A DNA stretch of 64,000 nucleotides from Candolleomyces eurysporus. Taxonomy: Eukaryota; Basidiomycota; Agaricomycetes; Agaricales; Psathyrellaceae. The stretch is taken from the NCBI GenBank assembly GCA_027579435.1, contig JANBPK010001040.1, forward strand, positions 1-64,000, written 5' to 3'. This document shows, in pieces, positions 11,813 through 23,704 of this stretch. Position 1 is the stretch's first letter. Every line of letters begins with the position of its first letter. The position numbers and the translations under genes were made by a program. The notes beneath the pieces are model-generated. The model saw only the letters and a program-made list of their open reading frames with translations, ran no database searches and had not been told where the DNA came from.

Positions 11813-12222
11813 TATGGCAGATACTGGGGCAATTTATGGCCAGAAAATTGGGGACGGCGGTTGTGGATGAAAAGCAAGCAAAGAATTGCTAGAGATGCGA
11901 CTGATAATTTTTTTTCCTGTCCGGGGAGATTGCAGCGACTTGGATATGCTGGGGAGATAGATTTCCAGCTGGTCTAGGTCAAAGGTCTGTGGATGGGAGA
12001 GCTGGTTGCTGGCGTTGAGGACGACGATGTGGTACAGGGCAAAACGTGAACACGCCCCCTTGTGTCAATTTGCCATGTTGTTTTTGTTTTCCCACGCTTC
12101 CCTCCAGCAGCGCTTATGGCCATTTGACGCTTTACCATTCAACTCACGGATCCTCGGGGTTTGAGGGTACGATAATTTCTTGCGTTCATCTGACATAGCT
12201 GGCCTACCCTCTACGCATTATT
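11813..12222. other. DHH1 upstream region
   Basis: Unique sequence upstream of DHH1, bordering the first copy of the NACHT promoter module. A T-run (attttttttcc) occurs at about 11907. No gene seen. Confidence 0.4.
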
Positions 12223-12420
12223 TTCGTTGACAATCGCGACGCCCCTATTCTCACCTTTCTCGGGAAGAGTCGATTTAAGAATATACGGTGTGTATGGATG
12301 GTCTTTACGGCTTTGACATATTTCAGAAATATATTAATCCTTGGACTAGGAAAGGCACGCTTTAGCAATATACATGTCAGAGGCTGAGACTATCCAAGCG
12401 GCTCTCTGTGTATGAGGGAC
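12223..12420 (+). promoter_or_regulatory. NACHT upstream module, copy 1 (gene A)
   Basis: The blocks cgttgacaatcgcgac, gaagagtcgatttaagaata and ggctttgacatatttcagaa, then ttggactagg and tttagcaatata, recur in the same order upstream of genes B and D. The module starts about 500 nt before each ATG and is conserved despite being non-coding. Confidence 0.7.
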
Positions 12421-12718
12421 AGTCACACCGACGCCTGATGCCCTTCACCGCTTTCTTGTCCGACCTCGCTGCATAGACTCGGCAACCCTAATGGTACTCT
12501 CTTTTGACCGGGTCCTGATACCTCTATCAACAAAGGGCGACTTTCTGCACCATCTGGGACATGTACAGCTTCACACAGGTTTCGATCGGTCTGGATTATT
12601 GAAGTGTGGGCACGACGGCCCTGACTCGGATCCCCGAAGCACTGGCCAGCCCAAAAGGATAGCCACATGAAGGCCTCGTGGGCCTCAGAGCTTTTCTTCT
12701 ACTCCCATCTCAATACCA

Positions 12719-15267
12719 ATGCCTCAAGACGAACGTAACAGATCCAGTTCTATATTTCGTCTCCATACCCCGTATTCTCAAGCTGCCGAGAGACATCGCA
12801 GAGAAAAAGATGCTCAGGCCCGGGTAAGTTGTAGGGTGGAGCCGGCATAATGGCAGGCTCATTCAGCATTCCTATAGCCTTCCCGGAGTCCTTCAACAAG
12901 TCGAGCCGTCACTCCATTTCGATCTTCGAGGGCGAGTGCGAGCCAAATACACAAGCAGCCATCGTCATCCCGTAGTCGCGAGATAAGTTTCGGTAATACC
13001 GTATCTCGCATTCCGACCGAACCAGCAGGGTTAGATGTCTGTGTCACCAACTGCCCCGCCAACGAAGGCCCGCAGCCATCTGGGACTCAACTAGTGGTTG
13101 CCATTCCACCTTCACCTTCTAATCGAGGATTAGGAACGTCTTCGTTCAGCCAGCCACCCCAGCCGCGCGGACATCCGGGGACCAACAGCCAGGTATCATC
13201 ACCAACACCAATGGTTCACGGCTTACCCTTTTCGTCAATTCTCGACAATGCACACAACTTTCATATGGGAGATTTACGCTATACGTCCATCGGCGTCGCC
13301 AAAAACGTGACAATGAATGCTCAGCCAGTGCCGCCGTCTCTCGGGGTCGATGGTGTGTACTTCGGGAGCCTACGTCTCGGATTGCGAACACTAACTTTGT
13401 CTAATTTTCAGGATGGAAAACCCTGTTGGGCCTCACTGCACCCAACGCTCTACACGATTCTGAGGCGAGATATGACCCTCCAAAGTGCGATGAGGACACC
13501 AGAGTCGAGGTTATCCGCAAGATCAAGAATTGGATGGAGAATCGGGAATCTTCCCAACGACTGCTATGCTTGACGGGGGNCTGCGGGTGCTGGCAAGTCC
13601 GCTTTGCAACAGACGATGGCCGAATATTGTGCGGGGTCGAACATCCTTGGTTCTGCGTACTTTTTCGCTGCGGCAGATCCCACTCGGAATACCACATCCT
13701 CCCTTGTCCCAACAATCGCGTACCAGCTGGCGCGAGGAAATCCCGGTCTCAAGGAATACATCGGCTCTGCGGTCGAAGAAGACGCGCTCATCTTTTCCAA
13801 ATCCTTGACAGCCCAAATGAGAATCCTCATATGCGAACCCGTAAGGCGTCTGCATGCGTCGAGAAAGTTGGATCTCCCCTCCTTCCGTTACACCATTCTC
13901 ATCGACGGCCTCGACGAGTGTCTGGGTGAAGAGAATCAAGACAAGATTTTGAAGGCTGTCAAGGATTGTCTCCTCGACGAGGATCTCCCCTTTCGCATTT
14001 TTATTGCCAGTCGGCCCGAGTGGGCCATTCGCAGCGCTCTGGAGTCCAGTGGCGACCTAAATAGGCTGGCATACCACATCCAACTCAGTGACAAATACGA
14101 TGCCACGGCCGATATCCGCCGGTATCTCTGGCGAAAGCTTCCTGAGCTTGGGCTCCGAAGCAGCGACCCCAGAGCACGGTCCCCTGGGTGGTTCTCCAAG
14201 AGAGACATCGAGGAGCTCGTCATTGCTGCTTCAGGGCAATTCATCTACGCGGCCACGGTAGTCAGATACTTGTCGGAGCGCCGCAGTTCCCCTGTGGATA
14301 GACTGAAGATCGTTCTCGACTGCACACGGGTGAATAGTCGATCCGCAAAACCATTTGAAAAACTCGACCTTCTTTACCACAATATCTTGACCGCCGCCAA
14401 GATAGCGTACGAAACAATCGATACCCATAACGAGACCGACTTTCTTCTACTCTTCCGCGTTTACCACATCAACGCTACTCGAGGCTTCCCCGATCTCTGG
14501 CTTCCTGAAGAGAGGGCCCCTATGGCTTCGAATGAGCAGATCGACGACTTGCTTCAATTGGCAAACGGGGCGCACGAGACTATTTTCTCAGATCTACGGT
14601 CCCTTCTGACCATACGTCGTTCTAGCGGGTCATCAGGTACCGAGCTCCATATGTACCATAAATCATTCTCGGATTATCTCGACGCAGAAAGTCGTTCGAG
14701 GAATTTTTTCGTACCACATGTCCGTGTTGATACGCACCTTGCAAAGTGCCTCCTACGGAACGTCACTCAGGGTCCGGGGGATGGTGCGTGGTCATCCCGT
14801 TTTACCATGAGTTCTTCAGCTTAACCAATCAATTTACTCCAGCATTCGCGTCCTGCAGCGTAGCCCATTCAACGCCCTCCCTTTATCCGGGCTGTTGGTC
14901 GCCCATCCACGTCCTCCAACGTGCTTTATGGGAACACCCTCATCTCATCAGTGACGAGCTTTCGGAATTCACGCGCCACGGTGGATGGGAATTACTCGCA
15001 AAGTTGGTGCAAATGGATTCGAGGCCAGCTCCTTGTAACCTTCAGGCAATCTTGGCTGGCCGGAGTTGGCCAAAGGCCTTCCGTTCTGCATTCTGCATAC
15101 TGCGGGTACGTAGTATTCATCTACCTCCGTCTGCTCTCATCCCTGTTTGCTTTCATTCTGATACCTCTCATAATCGTGTTTGCTCACCGTATTTATAGGA
15201 CAAAGAGCCTCAAGTCGCAACGGCTCTTTGGGATTTCGTCAAGACTGCAAGATTGCAATCTCTCTAG
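12719..15267 (+). CDS. NACHT-domain NTPase A (760 aa, five exons)
   Basis: Exons are 12719-12823, 12878-13352, 13412-14783, 14843-15105 and 15199-15267, with phases consistent once the N at 13580 is removed. The order is a short basic first exon (MPQDERNRSSS), a Ser/Pro-rich region, a short segment NAHNFHMGDLRYTSIG near residue 165, then GWKTLLGLTAPNALHDSEAR, and the P-loop LTGAAGAGKSALQQT. Walker B is ILIDGLDECLG and sensor 1 IFIASRPEWAIRSAL; a winged-helix-like region ends with YHKSFSDYL. The C-terminus has SDELSEFTRHGGW and a last exon beginning DKEPQ. This is the NTP-binding switch of fungal NLR-like proteins; no WD40, ankyrin or TPR repeats follow, so it is a NACHT without a recognisable sensor. 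It is the first of four full tandem copies with identical intron positions. It looks intact apart from the N. Confidence 0.88.
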
Positions 15268-15705
15268 TCACCCTAAACGCCAGGGTCTAGCTATAGGGAC
15301 TAGGAAGATTACTTCGAGTTGGAATCTAAATTCTACGCTTCAAGCTGATAATGCAGGTTTTGAGAGAGTAACCTCTGTCCCACTCAATCGTGTATAATTA
15401 CGGTGCTTCCTCTGTTTCCCTGCACGACTTTTCACAAACGGGGTATTCAGAACAAACTTGTTTTTTTACATGTAAATTGAGGTGATGATAGACGCAAATC
15501 TACTTTAATCATTCTTCTTCTCTGGAGGAGCGAGGGTGCTGATTGTCTCCATGAATGGTACAAAGCAGTGAAGCTGCGAATGCGCCCATGCGCTCACTCC
15601 CTGTGCACTGTAGAACAGCACCAAACGATCTTTGCTGTAAGGCTGCCGTCTTCCAGCGGCCTCACCGGGGCGTCGGTCCAGATCCTGATAGCCTCTACAA
15701 ACTAT
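15268..15705. other. 3' flank of NACHT A
   Basis: Non-coding. It contains a block around 15533-15625 (tgaatggtac..cgctcactccctg..cgatc) that recurs downstream of NACHT D (about 23140-23225) and NACHT E (about 28000-28085), so the downstream sequence was duplicated with the genes. Confidence 0.5.
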
Positions 15706-15910
15706 CTTCGTTGACAATCGCGACCCCCCTCTTCGCGTCTTTCTCAGGAAGAGTCGATTTAAAAATATACGGTATGTATGAATAGTCTTCAGGCTTTGAC
15801 ATATTTCAGAAATAAATTAATCTTTGGACTAGGCAAGGCCAGCACACACGCACCCTTTAGCAATATAAAGAATACGGCTCTCGGTATATGGTATGTAAGA
15901 TCGGACGGTC
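15706..15910 (+). promoter_or_regulatory. NACHT upstream module, copy 2 (gene B)
   Basis: Same block order as copy 1: ttcgttgacaatcgcgac, aagagtcgatttaaaaatat, ggctttgacatatttcagaa, tttggactaggcaagg, tttagcaatata. It lies about 525 nt before the ATG of gene B. Confidence 0.7.
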
Positions 15911-16233
15911 ATACCGACGCCTTATGGGTTCCACTGCTTTCTTGTCCGACTTCGCATCATAGACTCAGCAAATCAAGTTATACTCTCTTTTGACCGGGCC
16001 CTATAGCTCTGTTAGCAGAGGGTGACTTTTTGTACAGCTTCACACAGGCTTCCATCGGTTTGATCTTTCGCATTTTAAAGTGTGCAAGATTGGTCACCAA
16101 TCTTACACCAAATTTTGGTGTGAGCACAGCTACCGGTGATCCCCGAAGCACTGGTCAGCCCAAAGGTACAGTAGCATAGAGGCTTCGTCACCGTGAGCCT
16201 CAGAGCTTTCTTTCTACCCGCATCTCAATACCA

Positions 16234-18840
16234 ATGCCTTCAGGCGAACAGAACAGACCTAGCTCTACATCTTGTCTCCAAAGCCAGCTCCCGACACCTC
16301 CTAAGAGACGTCGCAGAAGAAAGGGTGCTCAGGTAAGTTGCAGGTGGACCTGGTATGACTGCAGGCTCATTCACCATTGCTATAACCTTCGCAGAACCCT
16401 TCAACAAATCGAGCCGTCACTGAATCTCAATCTTCAAGGACGGGTGCAAGCCAAATACACAAACAGCCATTGTCATCCCGTGTTCGCGAGATAGGCACTG
16501 GCGACACCATATCTCGCATTCCGACCGGATCAGCAGTGGTGGATGTCTGCCTCACCAGCTGGCCCGCCAGCGGAGCCTCGCAGCCATCTCGGACTCAGCC
16601 AGTGGTCGCTAATCCACGTCCACCTTTTGACCAAGGACCAGGAACGTCTTCGTTAAGCCAGCTGCCATGGGCGGGCGGATATACAGAGTCTACCACCCAG
16701 ATGCCATCACCAGGACCAATGGTGCACGGCCCACCGCCGTCGTCATTTCTCGGCAACGCACACAATTTTCAGATGGGGGATTTGCGCTGTACATCAATTG
16801 GTATCGCCCAAAACGTGACAGTGGACGCTCGACCAGCCCCACCGTCACTCGGAATCAATGGTATGTATCCGAGAGATTTCTACGCCTTCGGGTCATAAAT
16901 GCTAACTTTGTCAACTTCGCAGGATGGGAGCGCTTGTTGGCACACACTGCACCCAACGCTCTACACGATTCCATGGCGCGATACGACCCTCCAAAATGCG
17001 ATGAAGACACCAGAGTACTGGTCATCAAGGAGCTTACGAATTGGATTGAGGATCGGGAGTCTCCCCAACGACTGCTATGCATGACGGGCGCGGCAGGCGC
17101 TGGCAAGTCCGCTTTGCAGCAGACGATAGCTGAATATTGTTCAGGGTCGAACATCCTCGGTTCCGCGTACTTTTTCGGCGCGGGAGATTCAACCCGGAAC
17201 ACCACACACTCCCTTGTTCCGACAATCGCGTATCAGCTGGGACGAGCAAATCCCGGCCTCAAAGAATGCATCGGCTTAACAGCCGAAGAAGACGAGCTCA
17301 TCTTTTCAAAATCCCTGTACAGCCAGATGACCGCCCTCGTATGCAACCCTGTAAGGCGTCTGCGCGCGTCGGGAAAGTTGGATCTCGCCTCCTTCCGTTA
17401 TGCCATCCTCATCGATGGCCTCGACGAGTGTCAAGGTGAAGATCATCAAGCCGAGATATTGAAAGCTATTGAAAAGTGTCTCCTCGACGAGGATCTCCCC
17501 TTTCGCGTCTTCATTGCCAGCAGACCCGAGTGGGCTATTCGCAGCGCTCTGGAGCCCGGTGGCGAGCTGAATGAGCTGGCCTACCACATTCCACTCAGCG
17601 ACCGATACGATGCCACGCCCGACATTCGTCGATATCTGCAGCGGAGCCTTCGAGAGCTTGGGCTCCGAAGCCGCGACCCCAGAGCGCGATCTCCTGGGTG
17701 GTTCACCCATGAAGATATCGAGCACCTCGTCTTTGCTGCGTCAGGCCAGTTCATCTACGCGGCCACCGTGGTTAGATATATGTCGGAGCGTCTCAGTTCC
17801 CCTGTCGATAGACTGAAAATCGTTCTCACCTGGGCACCGGCAGACGGTCAATCAGTAAAGCCATTCGAAAAGCTTGACCGTCTTTACTACAATATCCTGT
17901 CAACCGCCAAGATCGCGTACGAAGCAGTCGACACCCACAGCAAACGCGATTTTCTTTTGCTCTTCCGCGTTTACCACATCAATTCTACTCGAGGCTTCAT
18001 CGATCACACATCCATGGCTATGATCAAGACATCTAATATGCCCTCGAACGAACAGCTCGATGACTTGCTTCAGCTGGGGACTGGGGCGCATGAAATTATC
18101 ACCTCAGATCTACGGTCCCTTGTTACCATACAGCGTTCTCCCAAGTCATCGGGTACCGAACTCCACGTTTACCATAAATCATTCTCGGACTTCCTGGACG
18201 CACAAAGTCGTTCGAAGGATCTCTTCGTACCAGATTCCCGTGTTCTTACGCACCTTGCAAAGCAGTCTTTGCGGAATATCATTCGACGTCCGGGCTGGGG
18301 TGCGTGGTCATCCTGTTTTAGTACGAGTTCTCTATAGATTCGACTCAACTGATCATTTCACTTTTCCTAGAACTCACGCTCTGCAAGGAAAGCCATTCAA
18401 AGACAAAAAGAAATTTTGGACTTCAGCGACGTTGCTGGTCGTCGATCTACTTCCTCCAGCGTGGTTTGTGGGAATGCCTTGTTGAAATTAATGATGAACT
18501 CGTGGATTTCACCCGCCTGGGTGGATGGGGTATGCTCGGGAAGTTAGTCCAACTGGATGTGAGGCCAGATCCTTGTAACTTGAGAAATATCTTGCGCCGC
18601 TTTGATCACCCACATGTTTTCCATTCTGCAATCCGCAGTTTGCAGGTACGTATTTGGTGGCTTGTCTGCTCTACCTTTGTTCCCTCTTCCCTATTTGCTT
18701 TCAATTTGATACTCCTTACATTAAACCGTGTTGGCTCACATTTTTGATAGGACCGAGAACCTCAGGTGGCGATAGCTATGAGCAAGTTCATCGACATTGT
18801 GGATGCATGTGACTGCCCTAAGCCAAGCGCCCCTAGTTAA
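16234..18840 (+). CDS. NACHT-domain NTPase B (768 aa, five exons)
   Basis: Exons are 16234-16332, 16395-16860, 16923-18299, 18371-18645 and 18751-18840, all in phase. It has the same architecture as copy A: exon 1 MPSGEQNRPSST ending in an Arg/Lys run (KRRRRRKGAQ), which may be nuclear-targeting or DNA/RNA-contacting. The N-terminal segment is NAHNFQMGDLRCTSIG, the P-loop MTGAAGAGKSALQQT, Walker B ILIDGLDECQG, sensor FIASRPEWA, then YHKSFSDFLDAQSRSKD, NDELVDFTRLGGW and a final exon DREPQVAIAMSKF. Intron 1 uses a different acceptor from A and D: their tatag is tataa here, and cgcag nine bases further on is used, which drops three codons and keeps frame. The copy is intact, with no frameshifts. 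Confidence 0.9.
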
Positions 18841-18984
18841 ACTTGGGAGGTGTTCAAGCCGTCGGGACCGTCGTGACATCTAATTCGGAGAGAGGGCGGC
18901 AGAACTAAGTAGAATCCGCTTGTAAAGCATGCATCAACTCAGCAGTCAATGAATATCTACTTATCTTTCTGAAATCGTAAAGAC

Positions 18985-19751
18985 CACCCTCACGCAACCC
19001 CGCAAAGCGTTTGCATTCGTCCGTTAAATTGGATCTCGCCTCTTTTCGTTATGTAATCCTCGTCGACGGCCTCGACGAGTGTAAGGGTGAAGATCATCAA
19101 GCGGAGATATTAAAGGCTGTCCAGGATTGTCTACTCGACGAGGATCTCCCTTTTCGCATATTCATTGCCAGCAGATCCGAGTGGGCCATTCACAGCGCTC
19201 TGGAACCCGGTGGCGAGCTGAATGAGCTGGCTTACCACATTCAACCCAGCGACCAATACGATGCCACCGCCGACATTCGTCGATATCTCTGGCGGACCCT
19301 TCGAGAGCTTGGCCTCCGAAGCCGTGACCCTAGAGCGCGATTCCCTGGATGGTTCTCCAAGGAAGATATTGAGAAGCTTGTCGAAGCTGCGTCGGGGCAG
19401 TTCATCTACGCGGCTACGGTGATCCGATATCTGTCGGAGCCCCGCAGTTCTCCTGTGGACAGACTGAAGATCGTTCTGAACTGGACACCGAGAGACGGTC
19501 AATCAGCAAGGCCGTTCGAACAGCTTGACCTTCTTTACCACGGTATCTTATCTGCCGCCAAGATCGCATACGAAGCAGTCGATACCCACCGCGAGCGCGA
19601 CTTTCTTTTGCTTTTCCGCGCTTACCATATCAATGCCACAAGCTCCTTCCGCACTTATAGGGAAATTTACTCATTTTGTTTGGAGATTGAACAACTCAGA
19701 ACTTTTTCTCAGGTCCCCTCTTCGCGTCTTGCTCAGGAAGAGTCGATTTGA
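18985..19751 (+). pseudogene. NACHT fragment C, truncated at both ends
   Basis: Homology to the array begins abruptly at about 18985 (ccctcacgcaacccc, matching the NPVRRL region of E) and continues as one open frame through LDLASFRYVILVDGLDECKG (Walker B), FIASRSEWAIHSAL and FIYAATVIRYLSE to LEIEQLRTF. It then stops matching at about 19711 and runs straight into the NACHT upstream module of gene D, ending at a TGA in that module. The P-loop, the N-terminus and the C-terminal exons are absent. It is closest to gene E (shared AIHSAL, VIRYLSEPR, LEIEQLRT). The fusion of gene body to promoter sequence looks like the scar of unequal recombination. No promoter of its own was recognised. Confidence 0.85.
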
Positions 19752-19935
19752 GAATATACGGTATGTACGGATAGTCTTTAAAAAAAAAAAAATTATTTTT
19801 ATCTTATTTTTTTACGGCTTTGACATATATCAGAAATAGATTGATCCTTGGACTAGGCAAGGCCGGTGCACATGCACCCTTTAGCAATATATATATCAGA
19901 GGTAAAGAATATCCAGGTGGCTCTCGGTATGTAAG
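19712..19935 (+). promoter_or_regulatory. NACHT upstream module, copy 3 (gene D)
   Basis: Contains cccctcttcgcgtcttgctc, aagagtcgatttgagaatat, an inserted A-rich stretch (about 19780-19800), ggctttgacatatatcagaa, ccttggactaggcaagg and tttagcaatata. The expected left end of the module (cgttgacaatcgcga) is missing because fragment C joins inside it. Confidence 0.7.
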
Positions 19936-20293
19936 CTCGGACGGTCACACCGATGCCTTATGCGCTCTACCACTCTCTTGTCCTCTCTTCACCCCGACCT
20001 CACATCATAGGCTCAGCAAACCAAGTTATAGTCCCTTTCGACCCCCGGATCCTGATAGCTATGTCAGCAGAGGGCGACTTCCTGTACCATTCGGGATGTA
20101 CAGCTTCACAGGTTGCCATCGGTTGGGCTTTAGCATGTCATATAAGGCCCTTTAATCCGTTAGGTGAGTATAACTGCATCATAATAAATGGGCGCCGCTA
20201 CCGGTGATCCCCGCCCGGAGCACTAATCAGGGCAAAAGGATTGTCCCATGGAAGCCCTGTGGGCTTCACAGCTTTCTTTCTACCTCTATACCA

Positions 20294-22879
20294 ATGCCGC
20301 AAGGCGAACGGAACAGACCCAATTCTACATCTCGTCTCTATAGCCCTTACCCTCAAGGTGCCGAGAGACGCCGCAGAGATAAGGATGCTCAAGTGAGTTG
20401 TAGGGTGGACCCAGCATCATGGCAGGCTCATTCAGCATTGTTATAGTCTTCGCGGAACCCTTCAACGAGTCGAGCCGCCAATGCATCTTCGTGGACGGGT
20501 GCGAGCCAAACACACAAGCAGCCATCTTCATCCCGTGTTCACGAGATAGATGTTGGTGGTACCGTATCTCGCATTCCGACCGAACCACCAGGGTCAGATG
20601 TCTGCGTCACGAGTTGGCCCGCCAGCGAAGGCTGGCAGTCATATGGGACCCAACCAGTGGCTGCCAATCCACCTTCACCTTCTGACCAAGGACCAAGAAA
20701 GTCTTCGCTCAGCCTGCTGCCAAGGGCGGGCGGATGTTCGGAGACTAACGTCCAAATGCCATCACCAGGACCAATGGTGTATGCCCCACCCCCGTCGTCA
20801 TTTCTCGGCAACGCACACAATTTTCAGATGGGGGATTTACGCTGTACTTCCATCGGTATCGCCAAAAATGTAACAGTGGACGCTCGACCAATCCCGCCGT
20901 CACTCGGTATCAATGGTGTGTATCCGAGAGATCTCTACGTTTTCGAGCGATGAATGCTAATTTCATCAACTTTTCAGGATGGGAACGCTTGTTGGCACAC
21001 ACTGCACCCAACGCCCTACACGATTCCATGGCGCGATACGACCCTCCAAAATGTGATGAAGACACCAGAGTCGAAGTCACCAGGGAGCTTACGAATTGGA
21101 TCGAGGATCGGGAGGCTCCCCAGCGACTGCTATGCATGACGGGCGCGGCAGGCTCTGGCAAGTCCGCTTTGCAGCAGACGATAGCTGAATCTTGTGCGGG
21201 GTCGAACATCCTCGGTTCCGCGTACTTTTTCAGCGCGGGAGATCCCACCCGGAACACCACATCCTCCCTTGTTCCAACGATCGCGTACCAGCTGGGACAA
21301 AGAAATCCTGGCCTCAAGGAATACATCGGGTCAGCCGTTGAAGAAAACGAGCTCATCTTTTCCAAGACCCTGCTCATCCAAATGACCGCCCTCATCTGCG
21401 TACCCTTGAGGCGTCTGCGCGCGTCGGGAAAGTTGGACCTCGCCTCTTTCCAATATGCCATTCTCATTGACGGCCTCGACGAGTGTAAGGGTGAAGATAA
21501 TCAAGCCAAGATATTGAAGGCTGTCAAGGAGTGTCTCCTCGACGACGATCTCCCCTTTCGCATCTTCATTGCTAGCAGACCCGAGTGGGCCATTCGCAGT
21601 GCTCTGGACTCAGGCGGCGAGCTGAATGAGCTGGCATACCACATTCAACTCAGCGACCAATATGATGCCACGGCCGACATCCGTCAGTATCTCTGGCGGA
21701 GGCTTCATGAACTCGGCCTCCAAAGTGACGACCCTAGAGCACGATCTCCTGGGTGGTTCACCCAGCAGGATATCGAAGAACTCGTCATTGCCGCATCCGG
21801 ACAGTTCATATACGCGGCAACAGTGGTCAGATACTTGTCGGAGCGCCGCAGTTCCCCTGTGGATAGATTGGAGATCGTTCTTACCTGGACACCGGTGGAC
21901 AGTCAATCCGCAAAACCATTCGGACCGCTTGACCTTCTTTACCACAATATCCTGTCTGCTGCCAAGATAGCATACGAAGCAGTTGACACTCACGGCGAGC
22001 GCGACTTTCTTTTGCTCTTCCGCGTTTACTGTATCAACGCTACTGGAGGGCTCACTGAAAGAAACTCAGTCAAGACCCCCTCGAACGAGCAGCTCGATGA
22101 CCTGCTTCAAATGGAAATCGGAGCCCATAAAAANTGTTATCTCAGATCTACGGTCCCTTGTGACTATACATCGTTCCGGCGCTTCATTTTCCAAACTTCA
22201 CCTATACCACAAATCATTCTCGGACTTTCTAGATGCAAAAAGTCGTTCCAAGGATTTGTTCTTACCAGATTCCCGTGTTCATACGCACCTTGCAAAGTGC
22301 TTTCTGCGGAATGCCGTTCGGCGTCCGGGCTGGGGTGCGTGGTTGTCCTGTTTTACCATGGTTTCCCTGCTCAGCTGATCATTCCACTTCTATCAGAATA
22401 CACGTCCTGCAATGTAATCGATCCACATCCACCCAGAATATCGTCTGGAACGCCTTGCTGGTCGCCAATCCATGTCCTTCAACGTGGATTGCACCAATTC
22501 CTTCCTGACATCAATGACGAACTTGTGGACTTCACGCGCCAGGGTGGGTGGCAAAATCTTGCGCAGTCGGTGCAAATGGACTCGACGCCAGGTCTTTGCA
22601 ACTTGAGTATTCTCTGGACTAGTCCGAGTTGGGTGATGGTTTTTGATTCTGCAATCAGCACATTACAGGTCCGTATTTGATGACTTGTCTACTTTATCCC
22701 CTTGTCTACTTTATCCCTGTTTCCTTTTCCCTATTTGCTTTCACTCTGATACCTCTCATAATCATATTGACTCACATCATTTACAGGACCGAGAGCCTCA
22801 GCTAGCGACGGCTATGAGGGAGTTTGTCGAGGCTGTCGAAAGATGCGTTCTTTATAGGCTCATAGCTCGTGACCGTTAA
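20294..22879 (+). CDS. NACHT-domain NTPase D (762 aa, five exons)
   Basis: Exons are 20294-20392, 20447-20915, 20978-22334, 22397-22668 and 22787-22879, in phase after removing the N at 22134 (which then reads GAHKNVISDLRSL). Exon 1 is MPQGERNRPNST ending RRRRDKDAQ. The intron 1 acceptor is tatag at 20446; the downstream site used by gene B is mutated here from cag to cgg. The protein carries NAHNFQMGDLRCTSIG, P-loop MTGAAGSGKSALQQT, Walker B ILIDGLDECKG, sensor FIASRPEWA, a YHKSFSDFLDAKSRSKD block and INDELVDFTRQGGW. Its last exon is DREPQLATAMREFVEAVERC and a short unique tail. The NTPase core is complete. It is very similar to B over the NACHT region, which suggests recent duplication or gene conversion. 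Confidence 0.88.
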
Positions 22880-23389
22880 CGTCGGGTGTAGAAATAGGGG
22901 CTAAGAGCATGACTTGAAGTCTAGGATTCATCTCTTAAGCTGAAGCCGTTTAAATCGAGTAACCTCAATCCTATTTCATCGTGTGTACACACGTACGGGG
23001 CATCCTTCTAAAATTTCGTATATGACTCTTCACACAGCTCGGTATGAAAAACGAAACGGCTTCTTGTAAATTTAGGCGATTATGGACATGAGGCATCATG
23101 CATCAGTCTTCTCTGCCAGTGGTGTACCGTGTAGTGGATGCACAGAGATGCAGAGAGCAGGGTGACACATGCTTGATGGCGCTCACTCCCTCAGGCTGTG
23201 CAACAGCATCGCCAAATGATCCTTGCGCACTTGGGAAGTGAACGATCTTTTGAGCTGTTAGCTGGCTTTTTTTCGCTAAAAATCTCGTGAGGATCCTCTT
23301 CTTGGATATGTAATCAAGGGACAGTAACCTCGACACTTTTGCGCTTCACCGCTTTCTTTCCATCTTCGCCTGGACGACGCGACCTCAAC
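22880..23389. other. 3' flank of NACHT D
   Basis: Non-coding; includes the shared NACHT downstream block around 23140-23225. Nothing else recognised. Confidence 0.45.
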
Positions 23390-23704
23390 TTAGCACGCAA
23401 CTTGAGCGACGTTCACGCTTGGGGCATATACAGCTTCGTACCAGGTTTCCATCGGTTTTCTCAATAAGCGCAGGTGAGTCCGAAACACTGGACAGCATAC
23501 GAGAGGTCGTATGTGCCTAAGCTCAGTTTCAACCTCATTGACGGCTGTGACACAACCAAAGAGGTGAAATTTGACTCCTCTTTCTCTGGCATTCAAGGAT
23601 ACTAATATATTTACTACAATTTTAGACTGTTGTCGAGCACGTCCACATTCAGAATGGGAATAAATGATGAACACTCGAGCGAGTAAAATCAGAGGAGACG
23701 AAAG

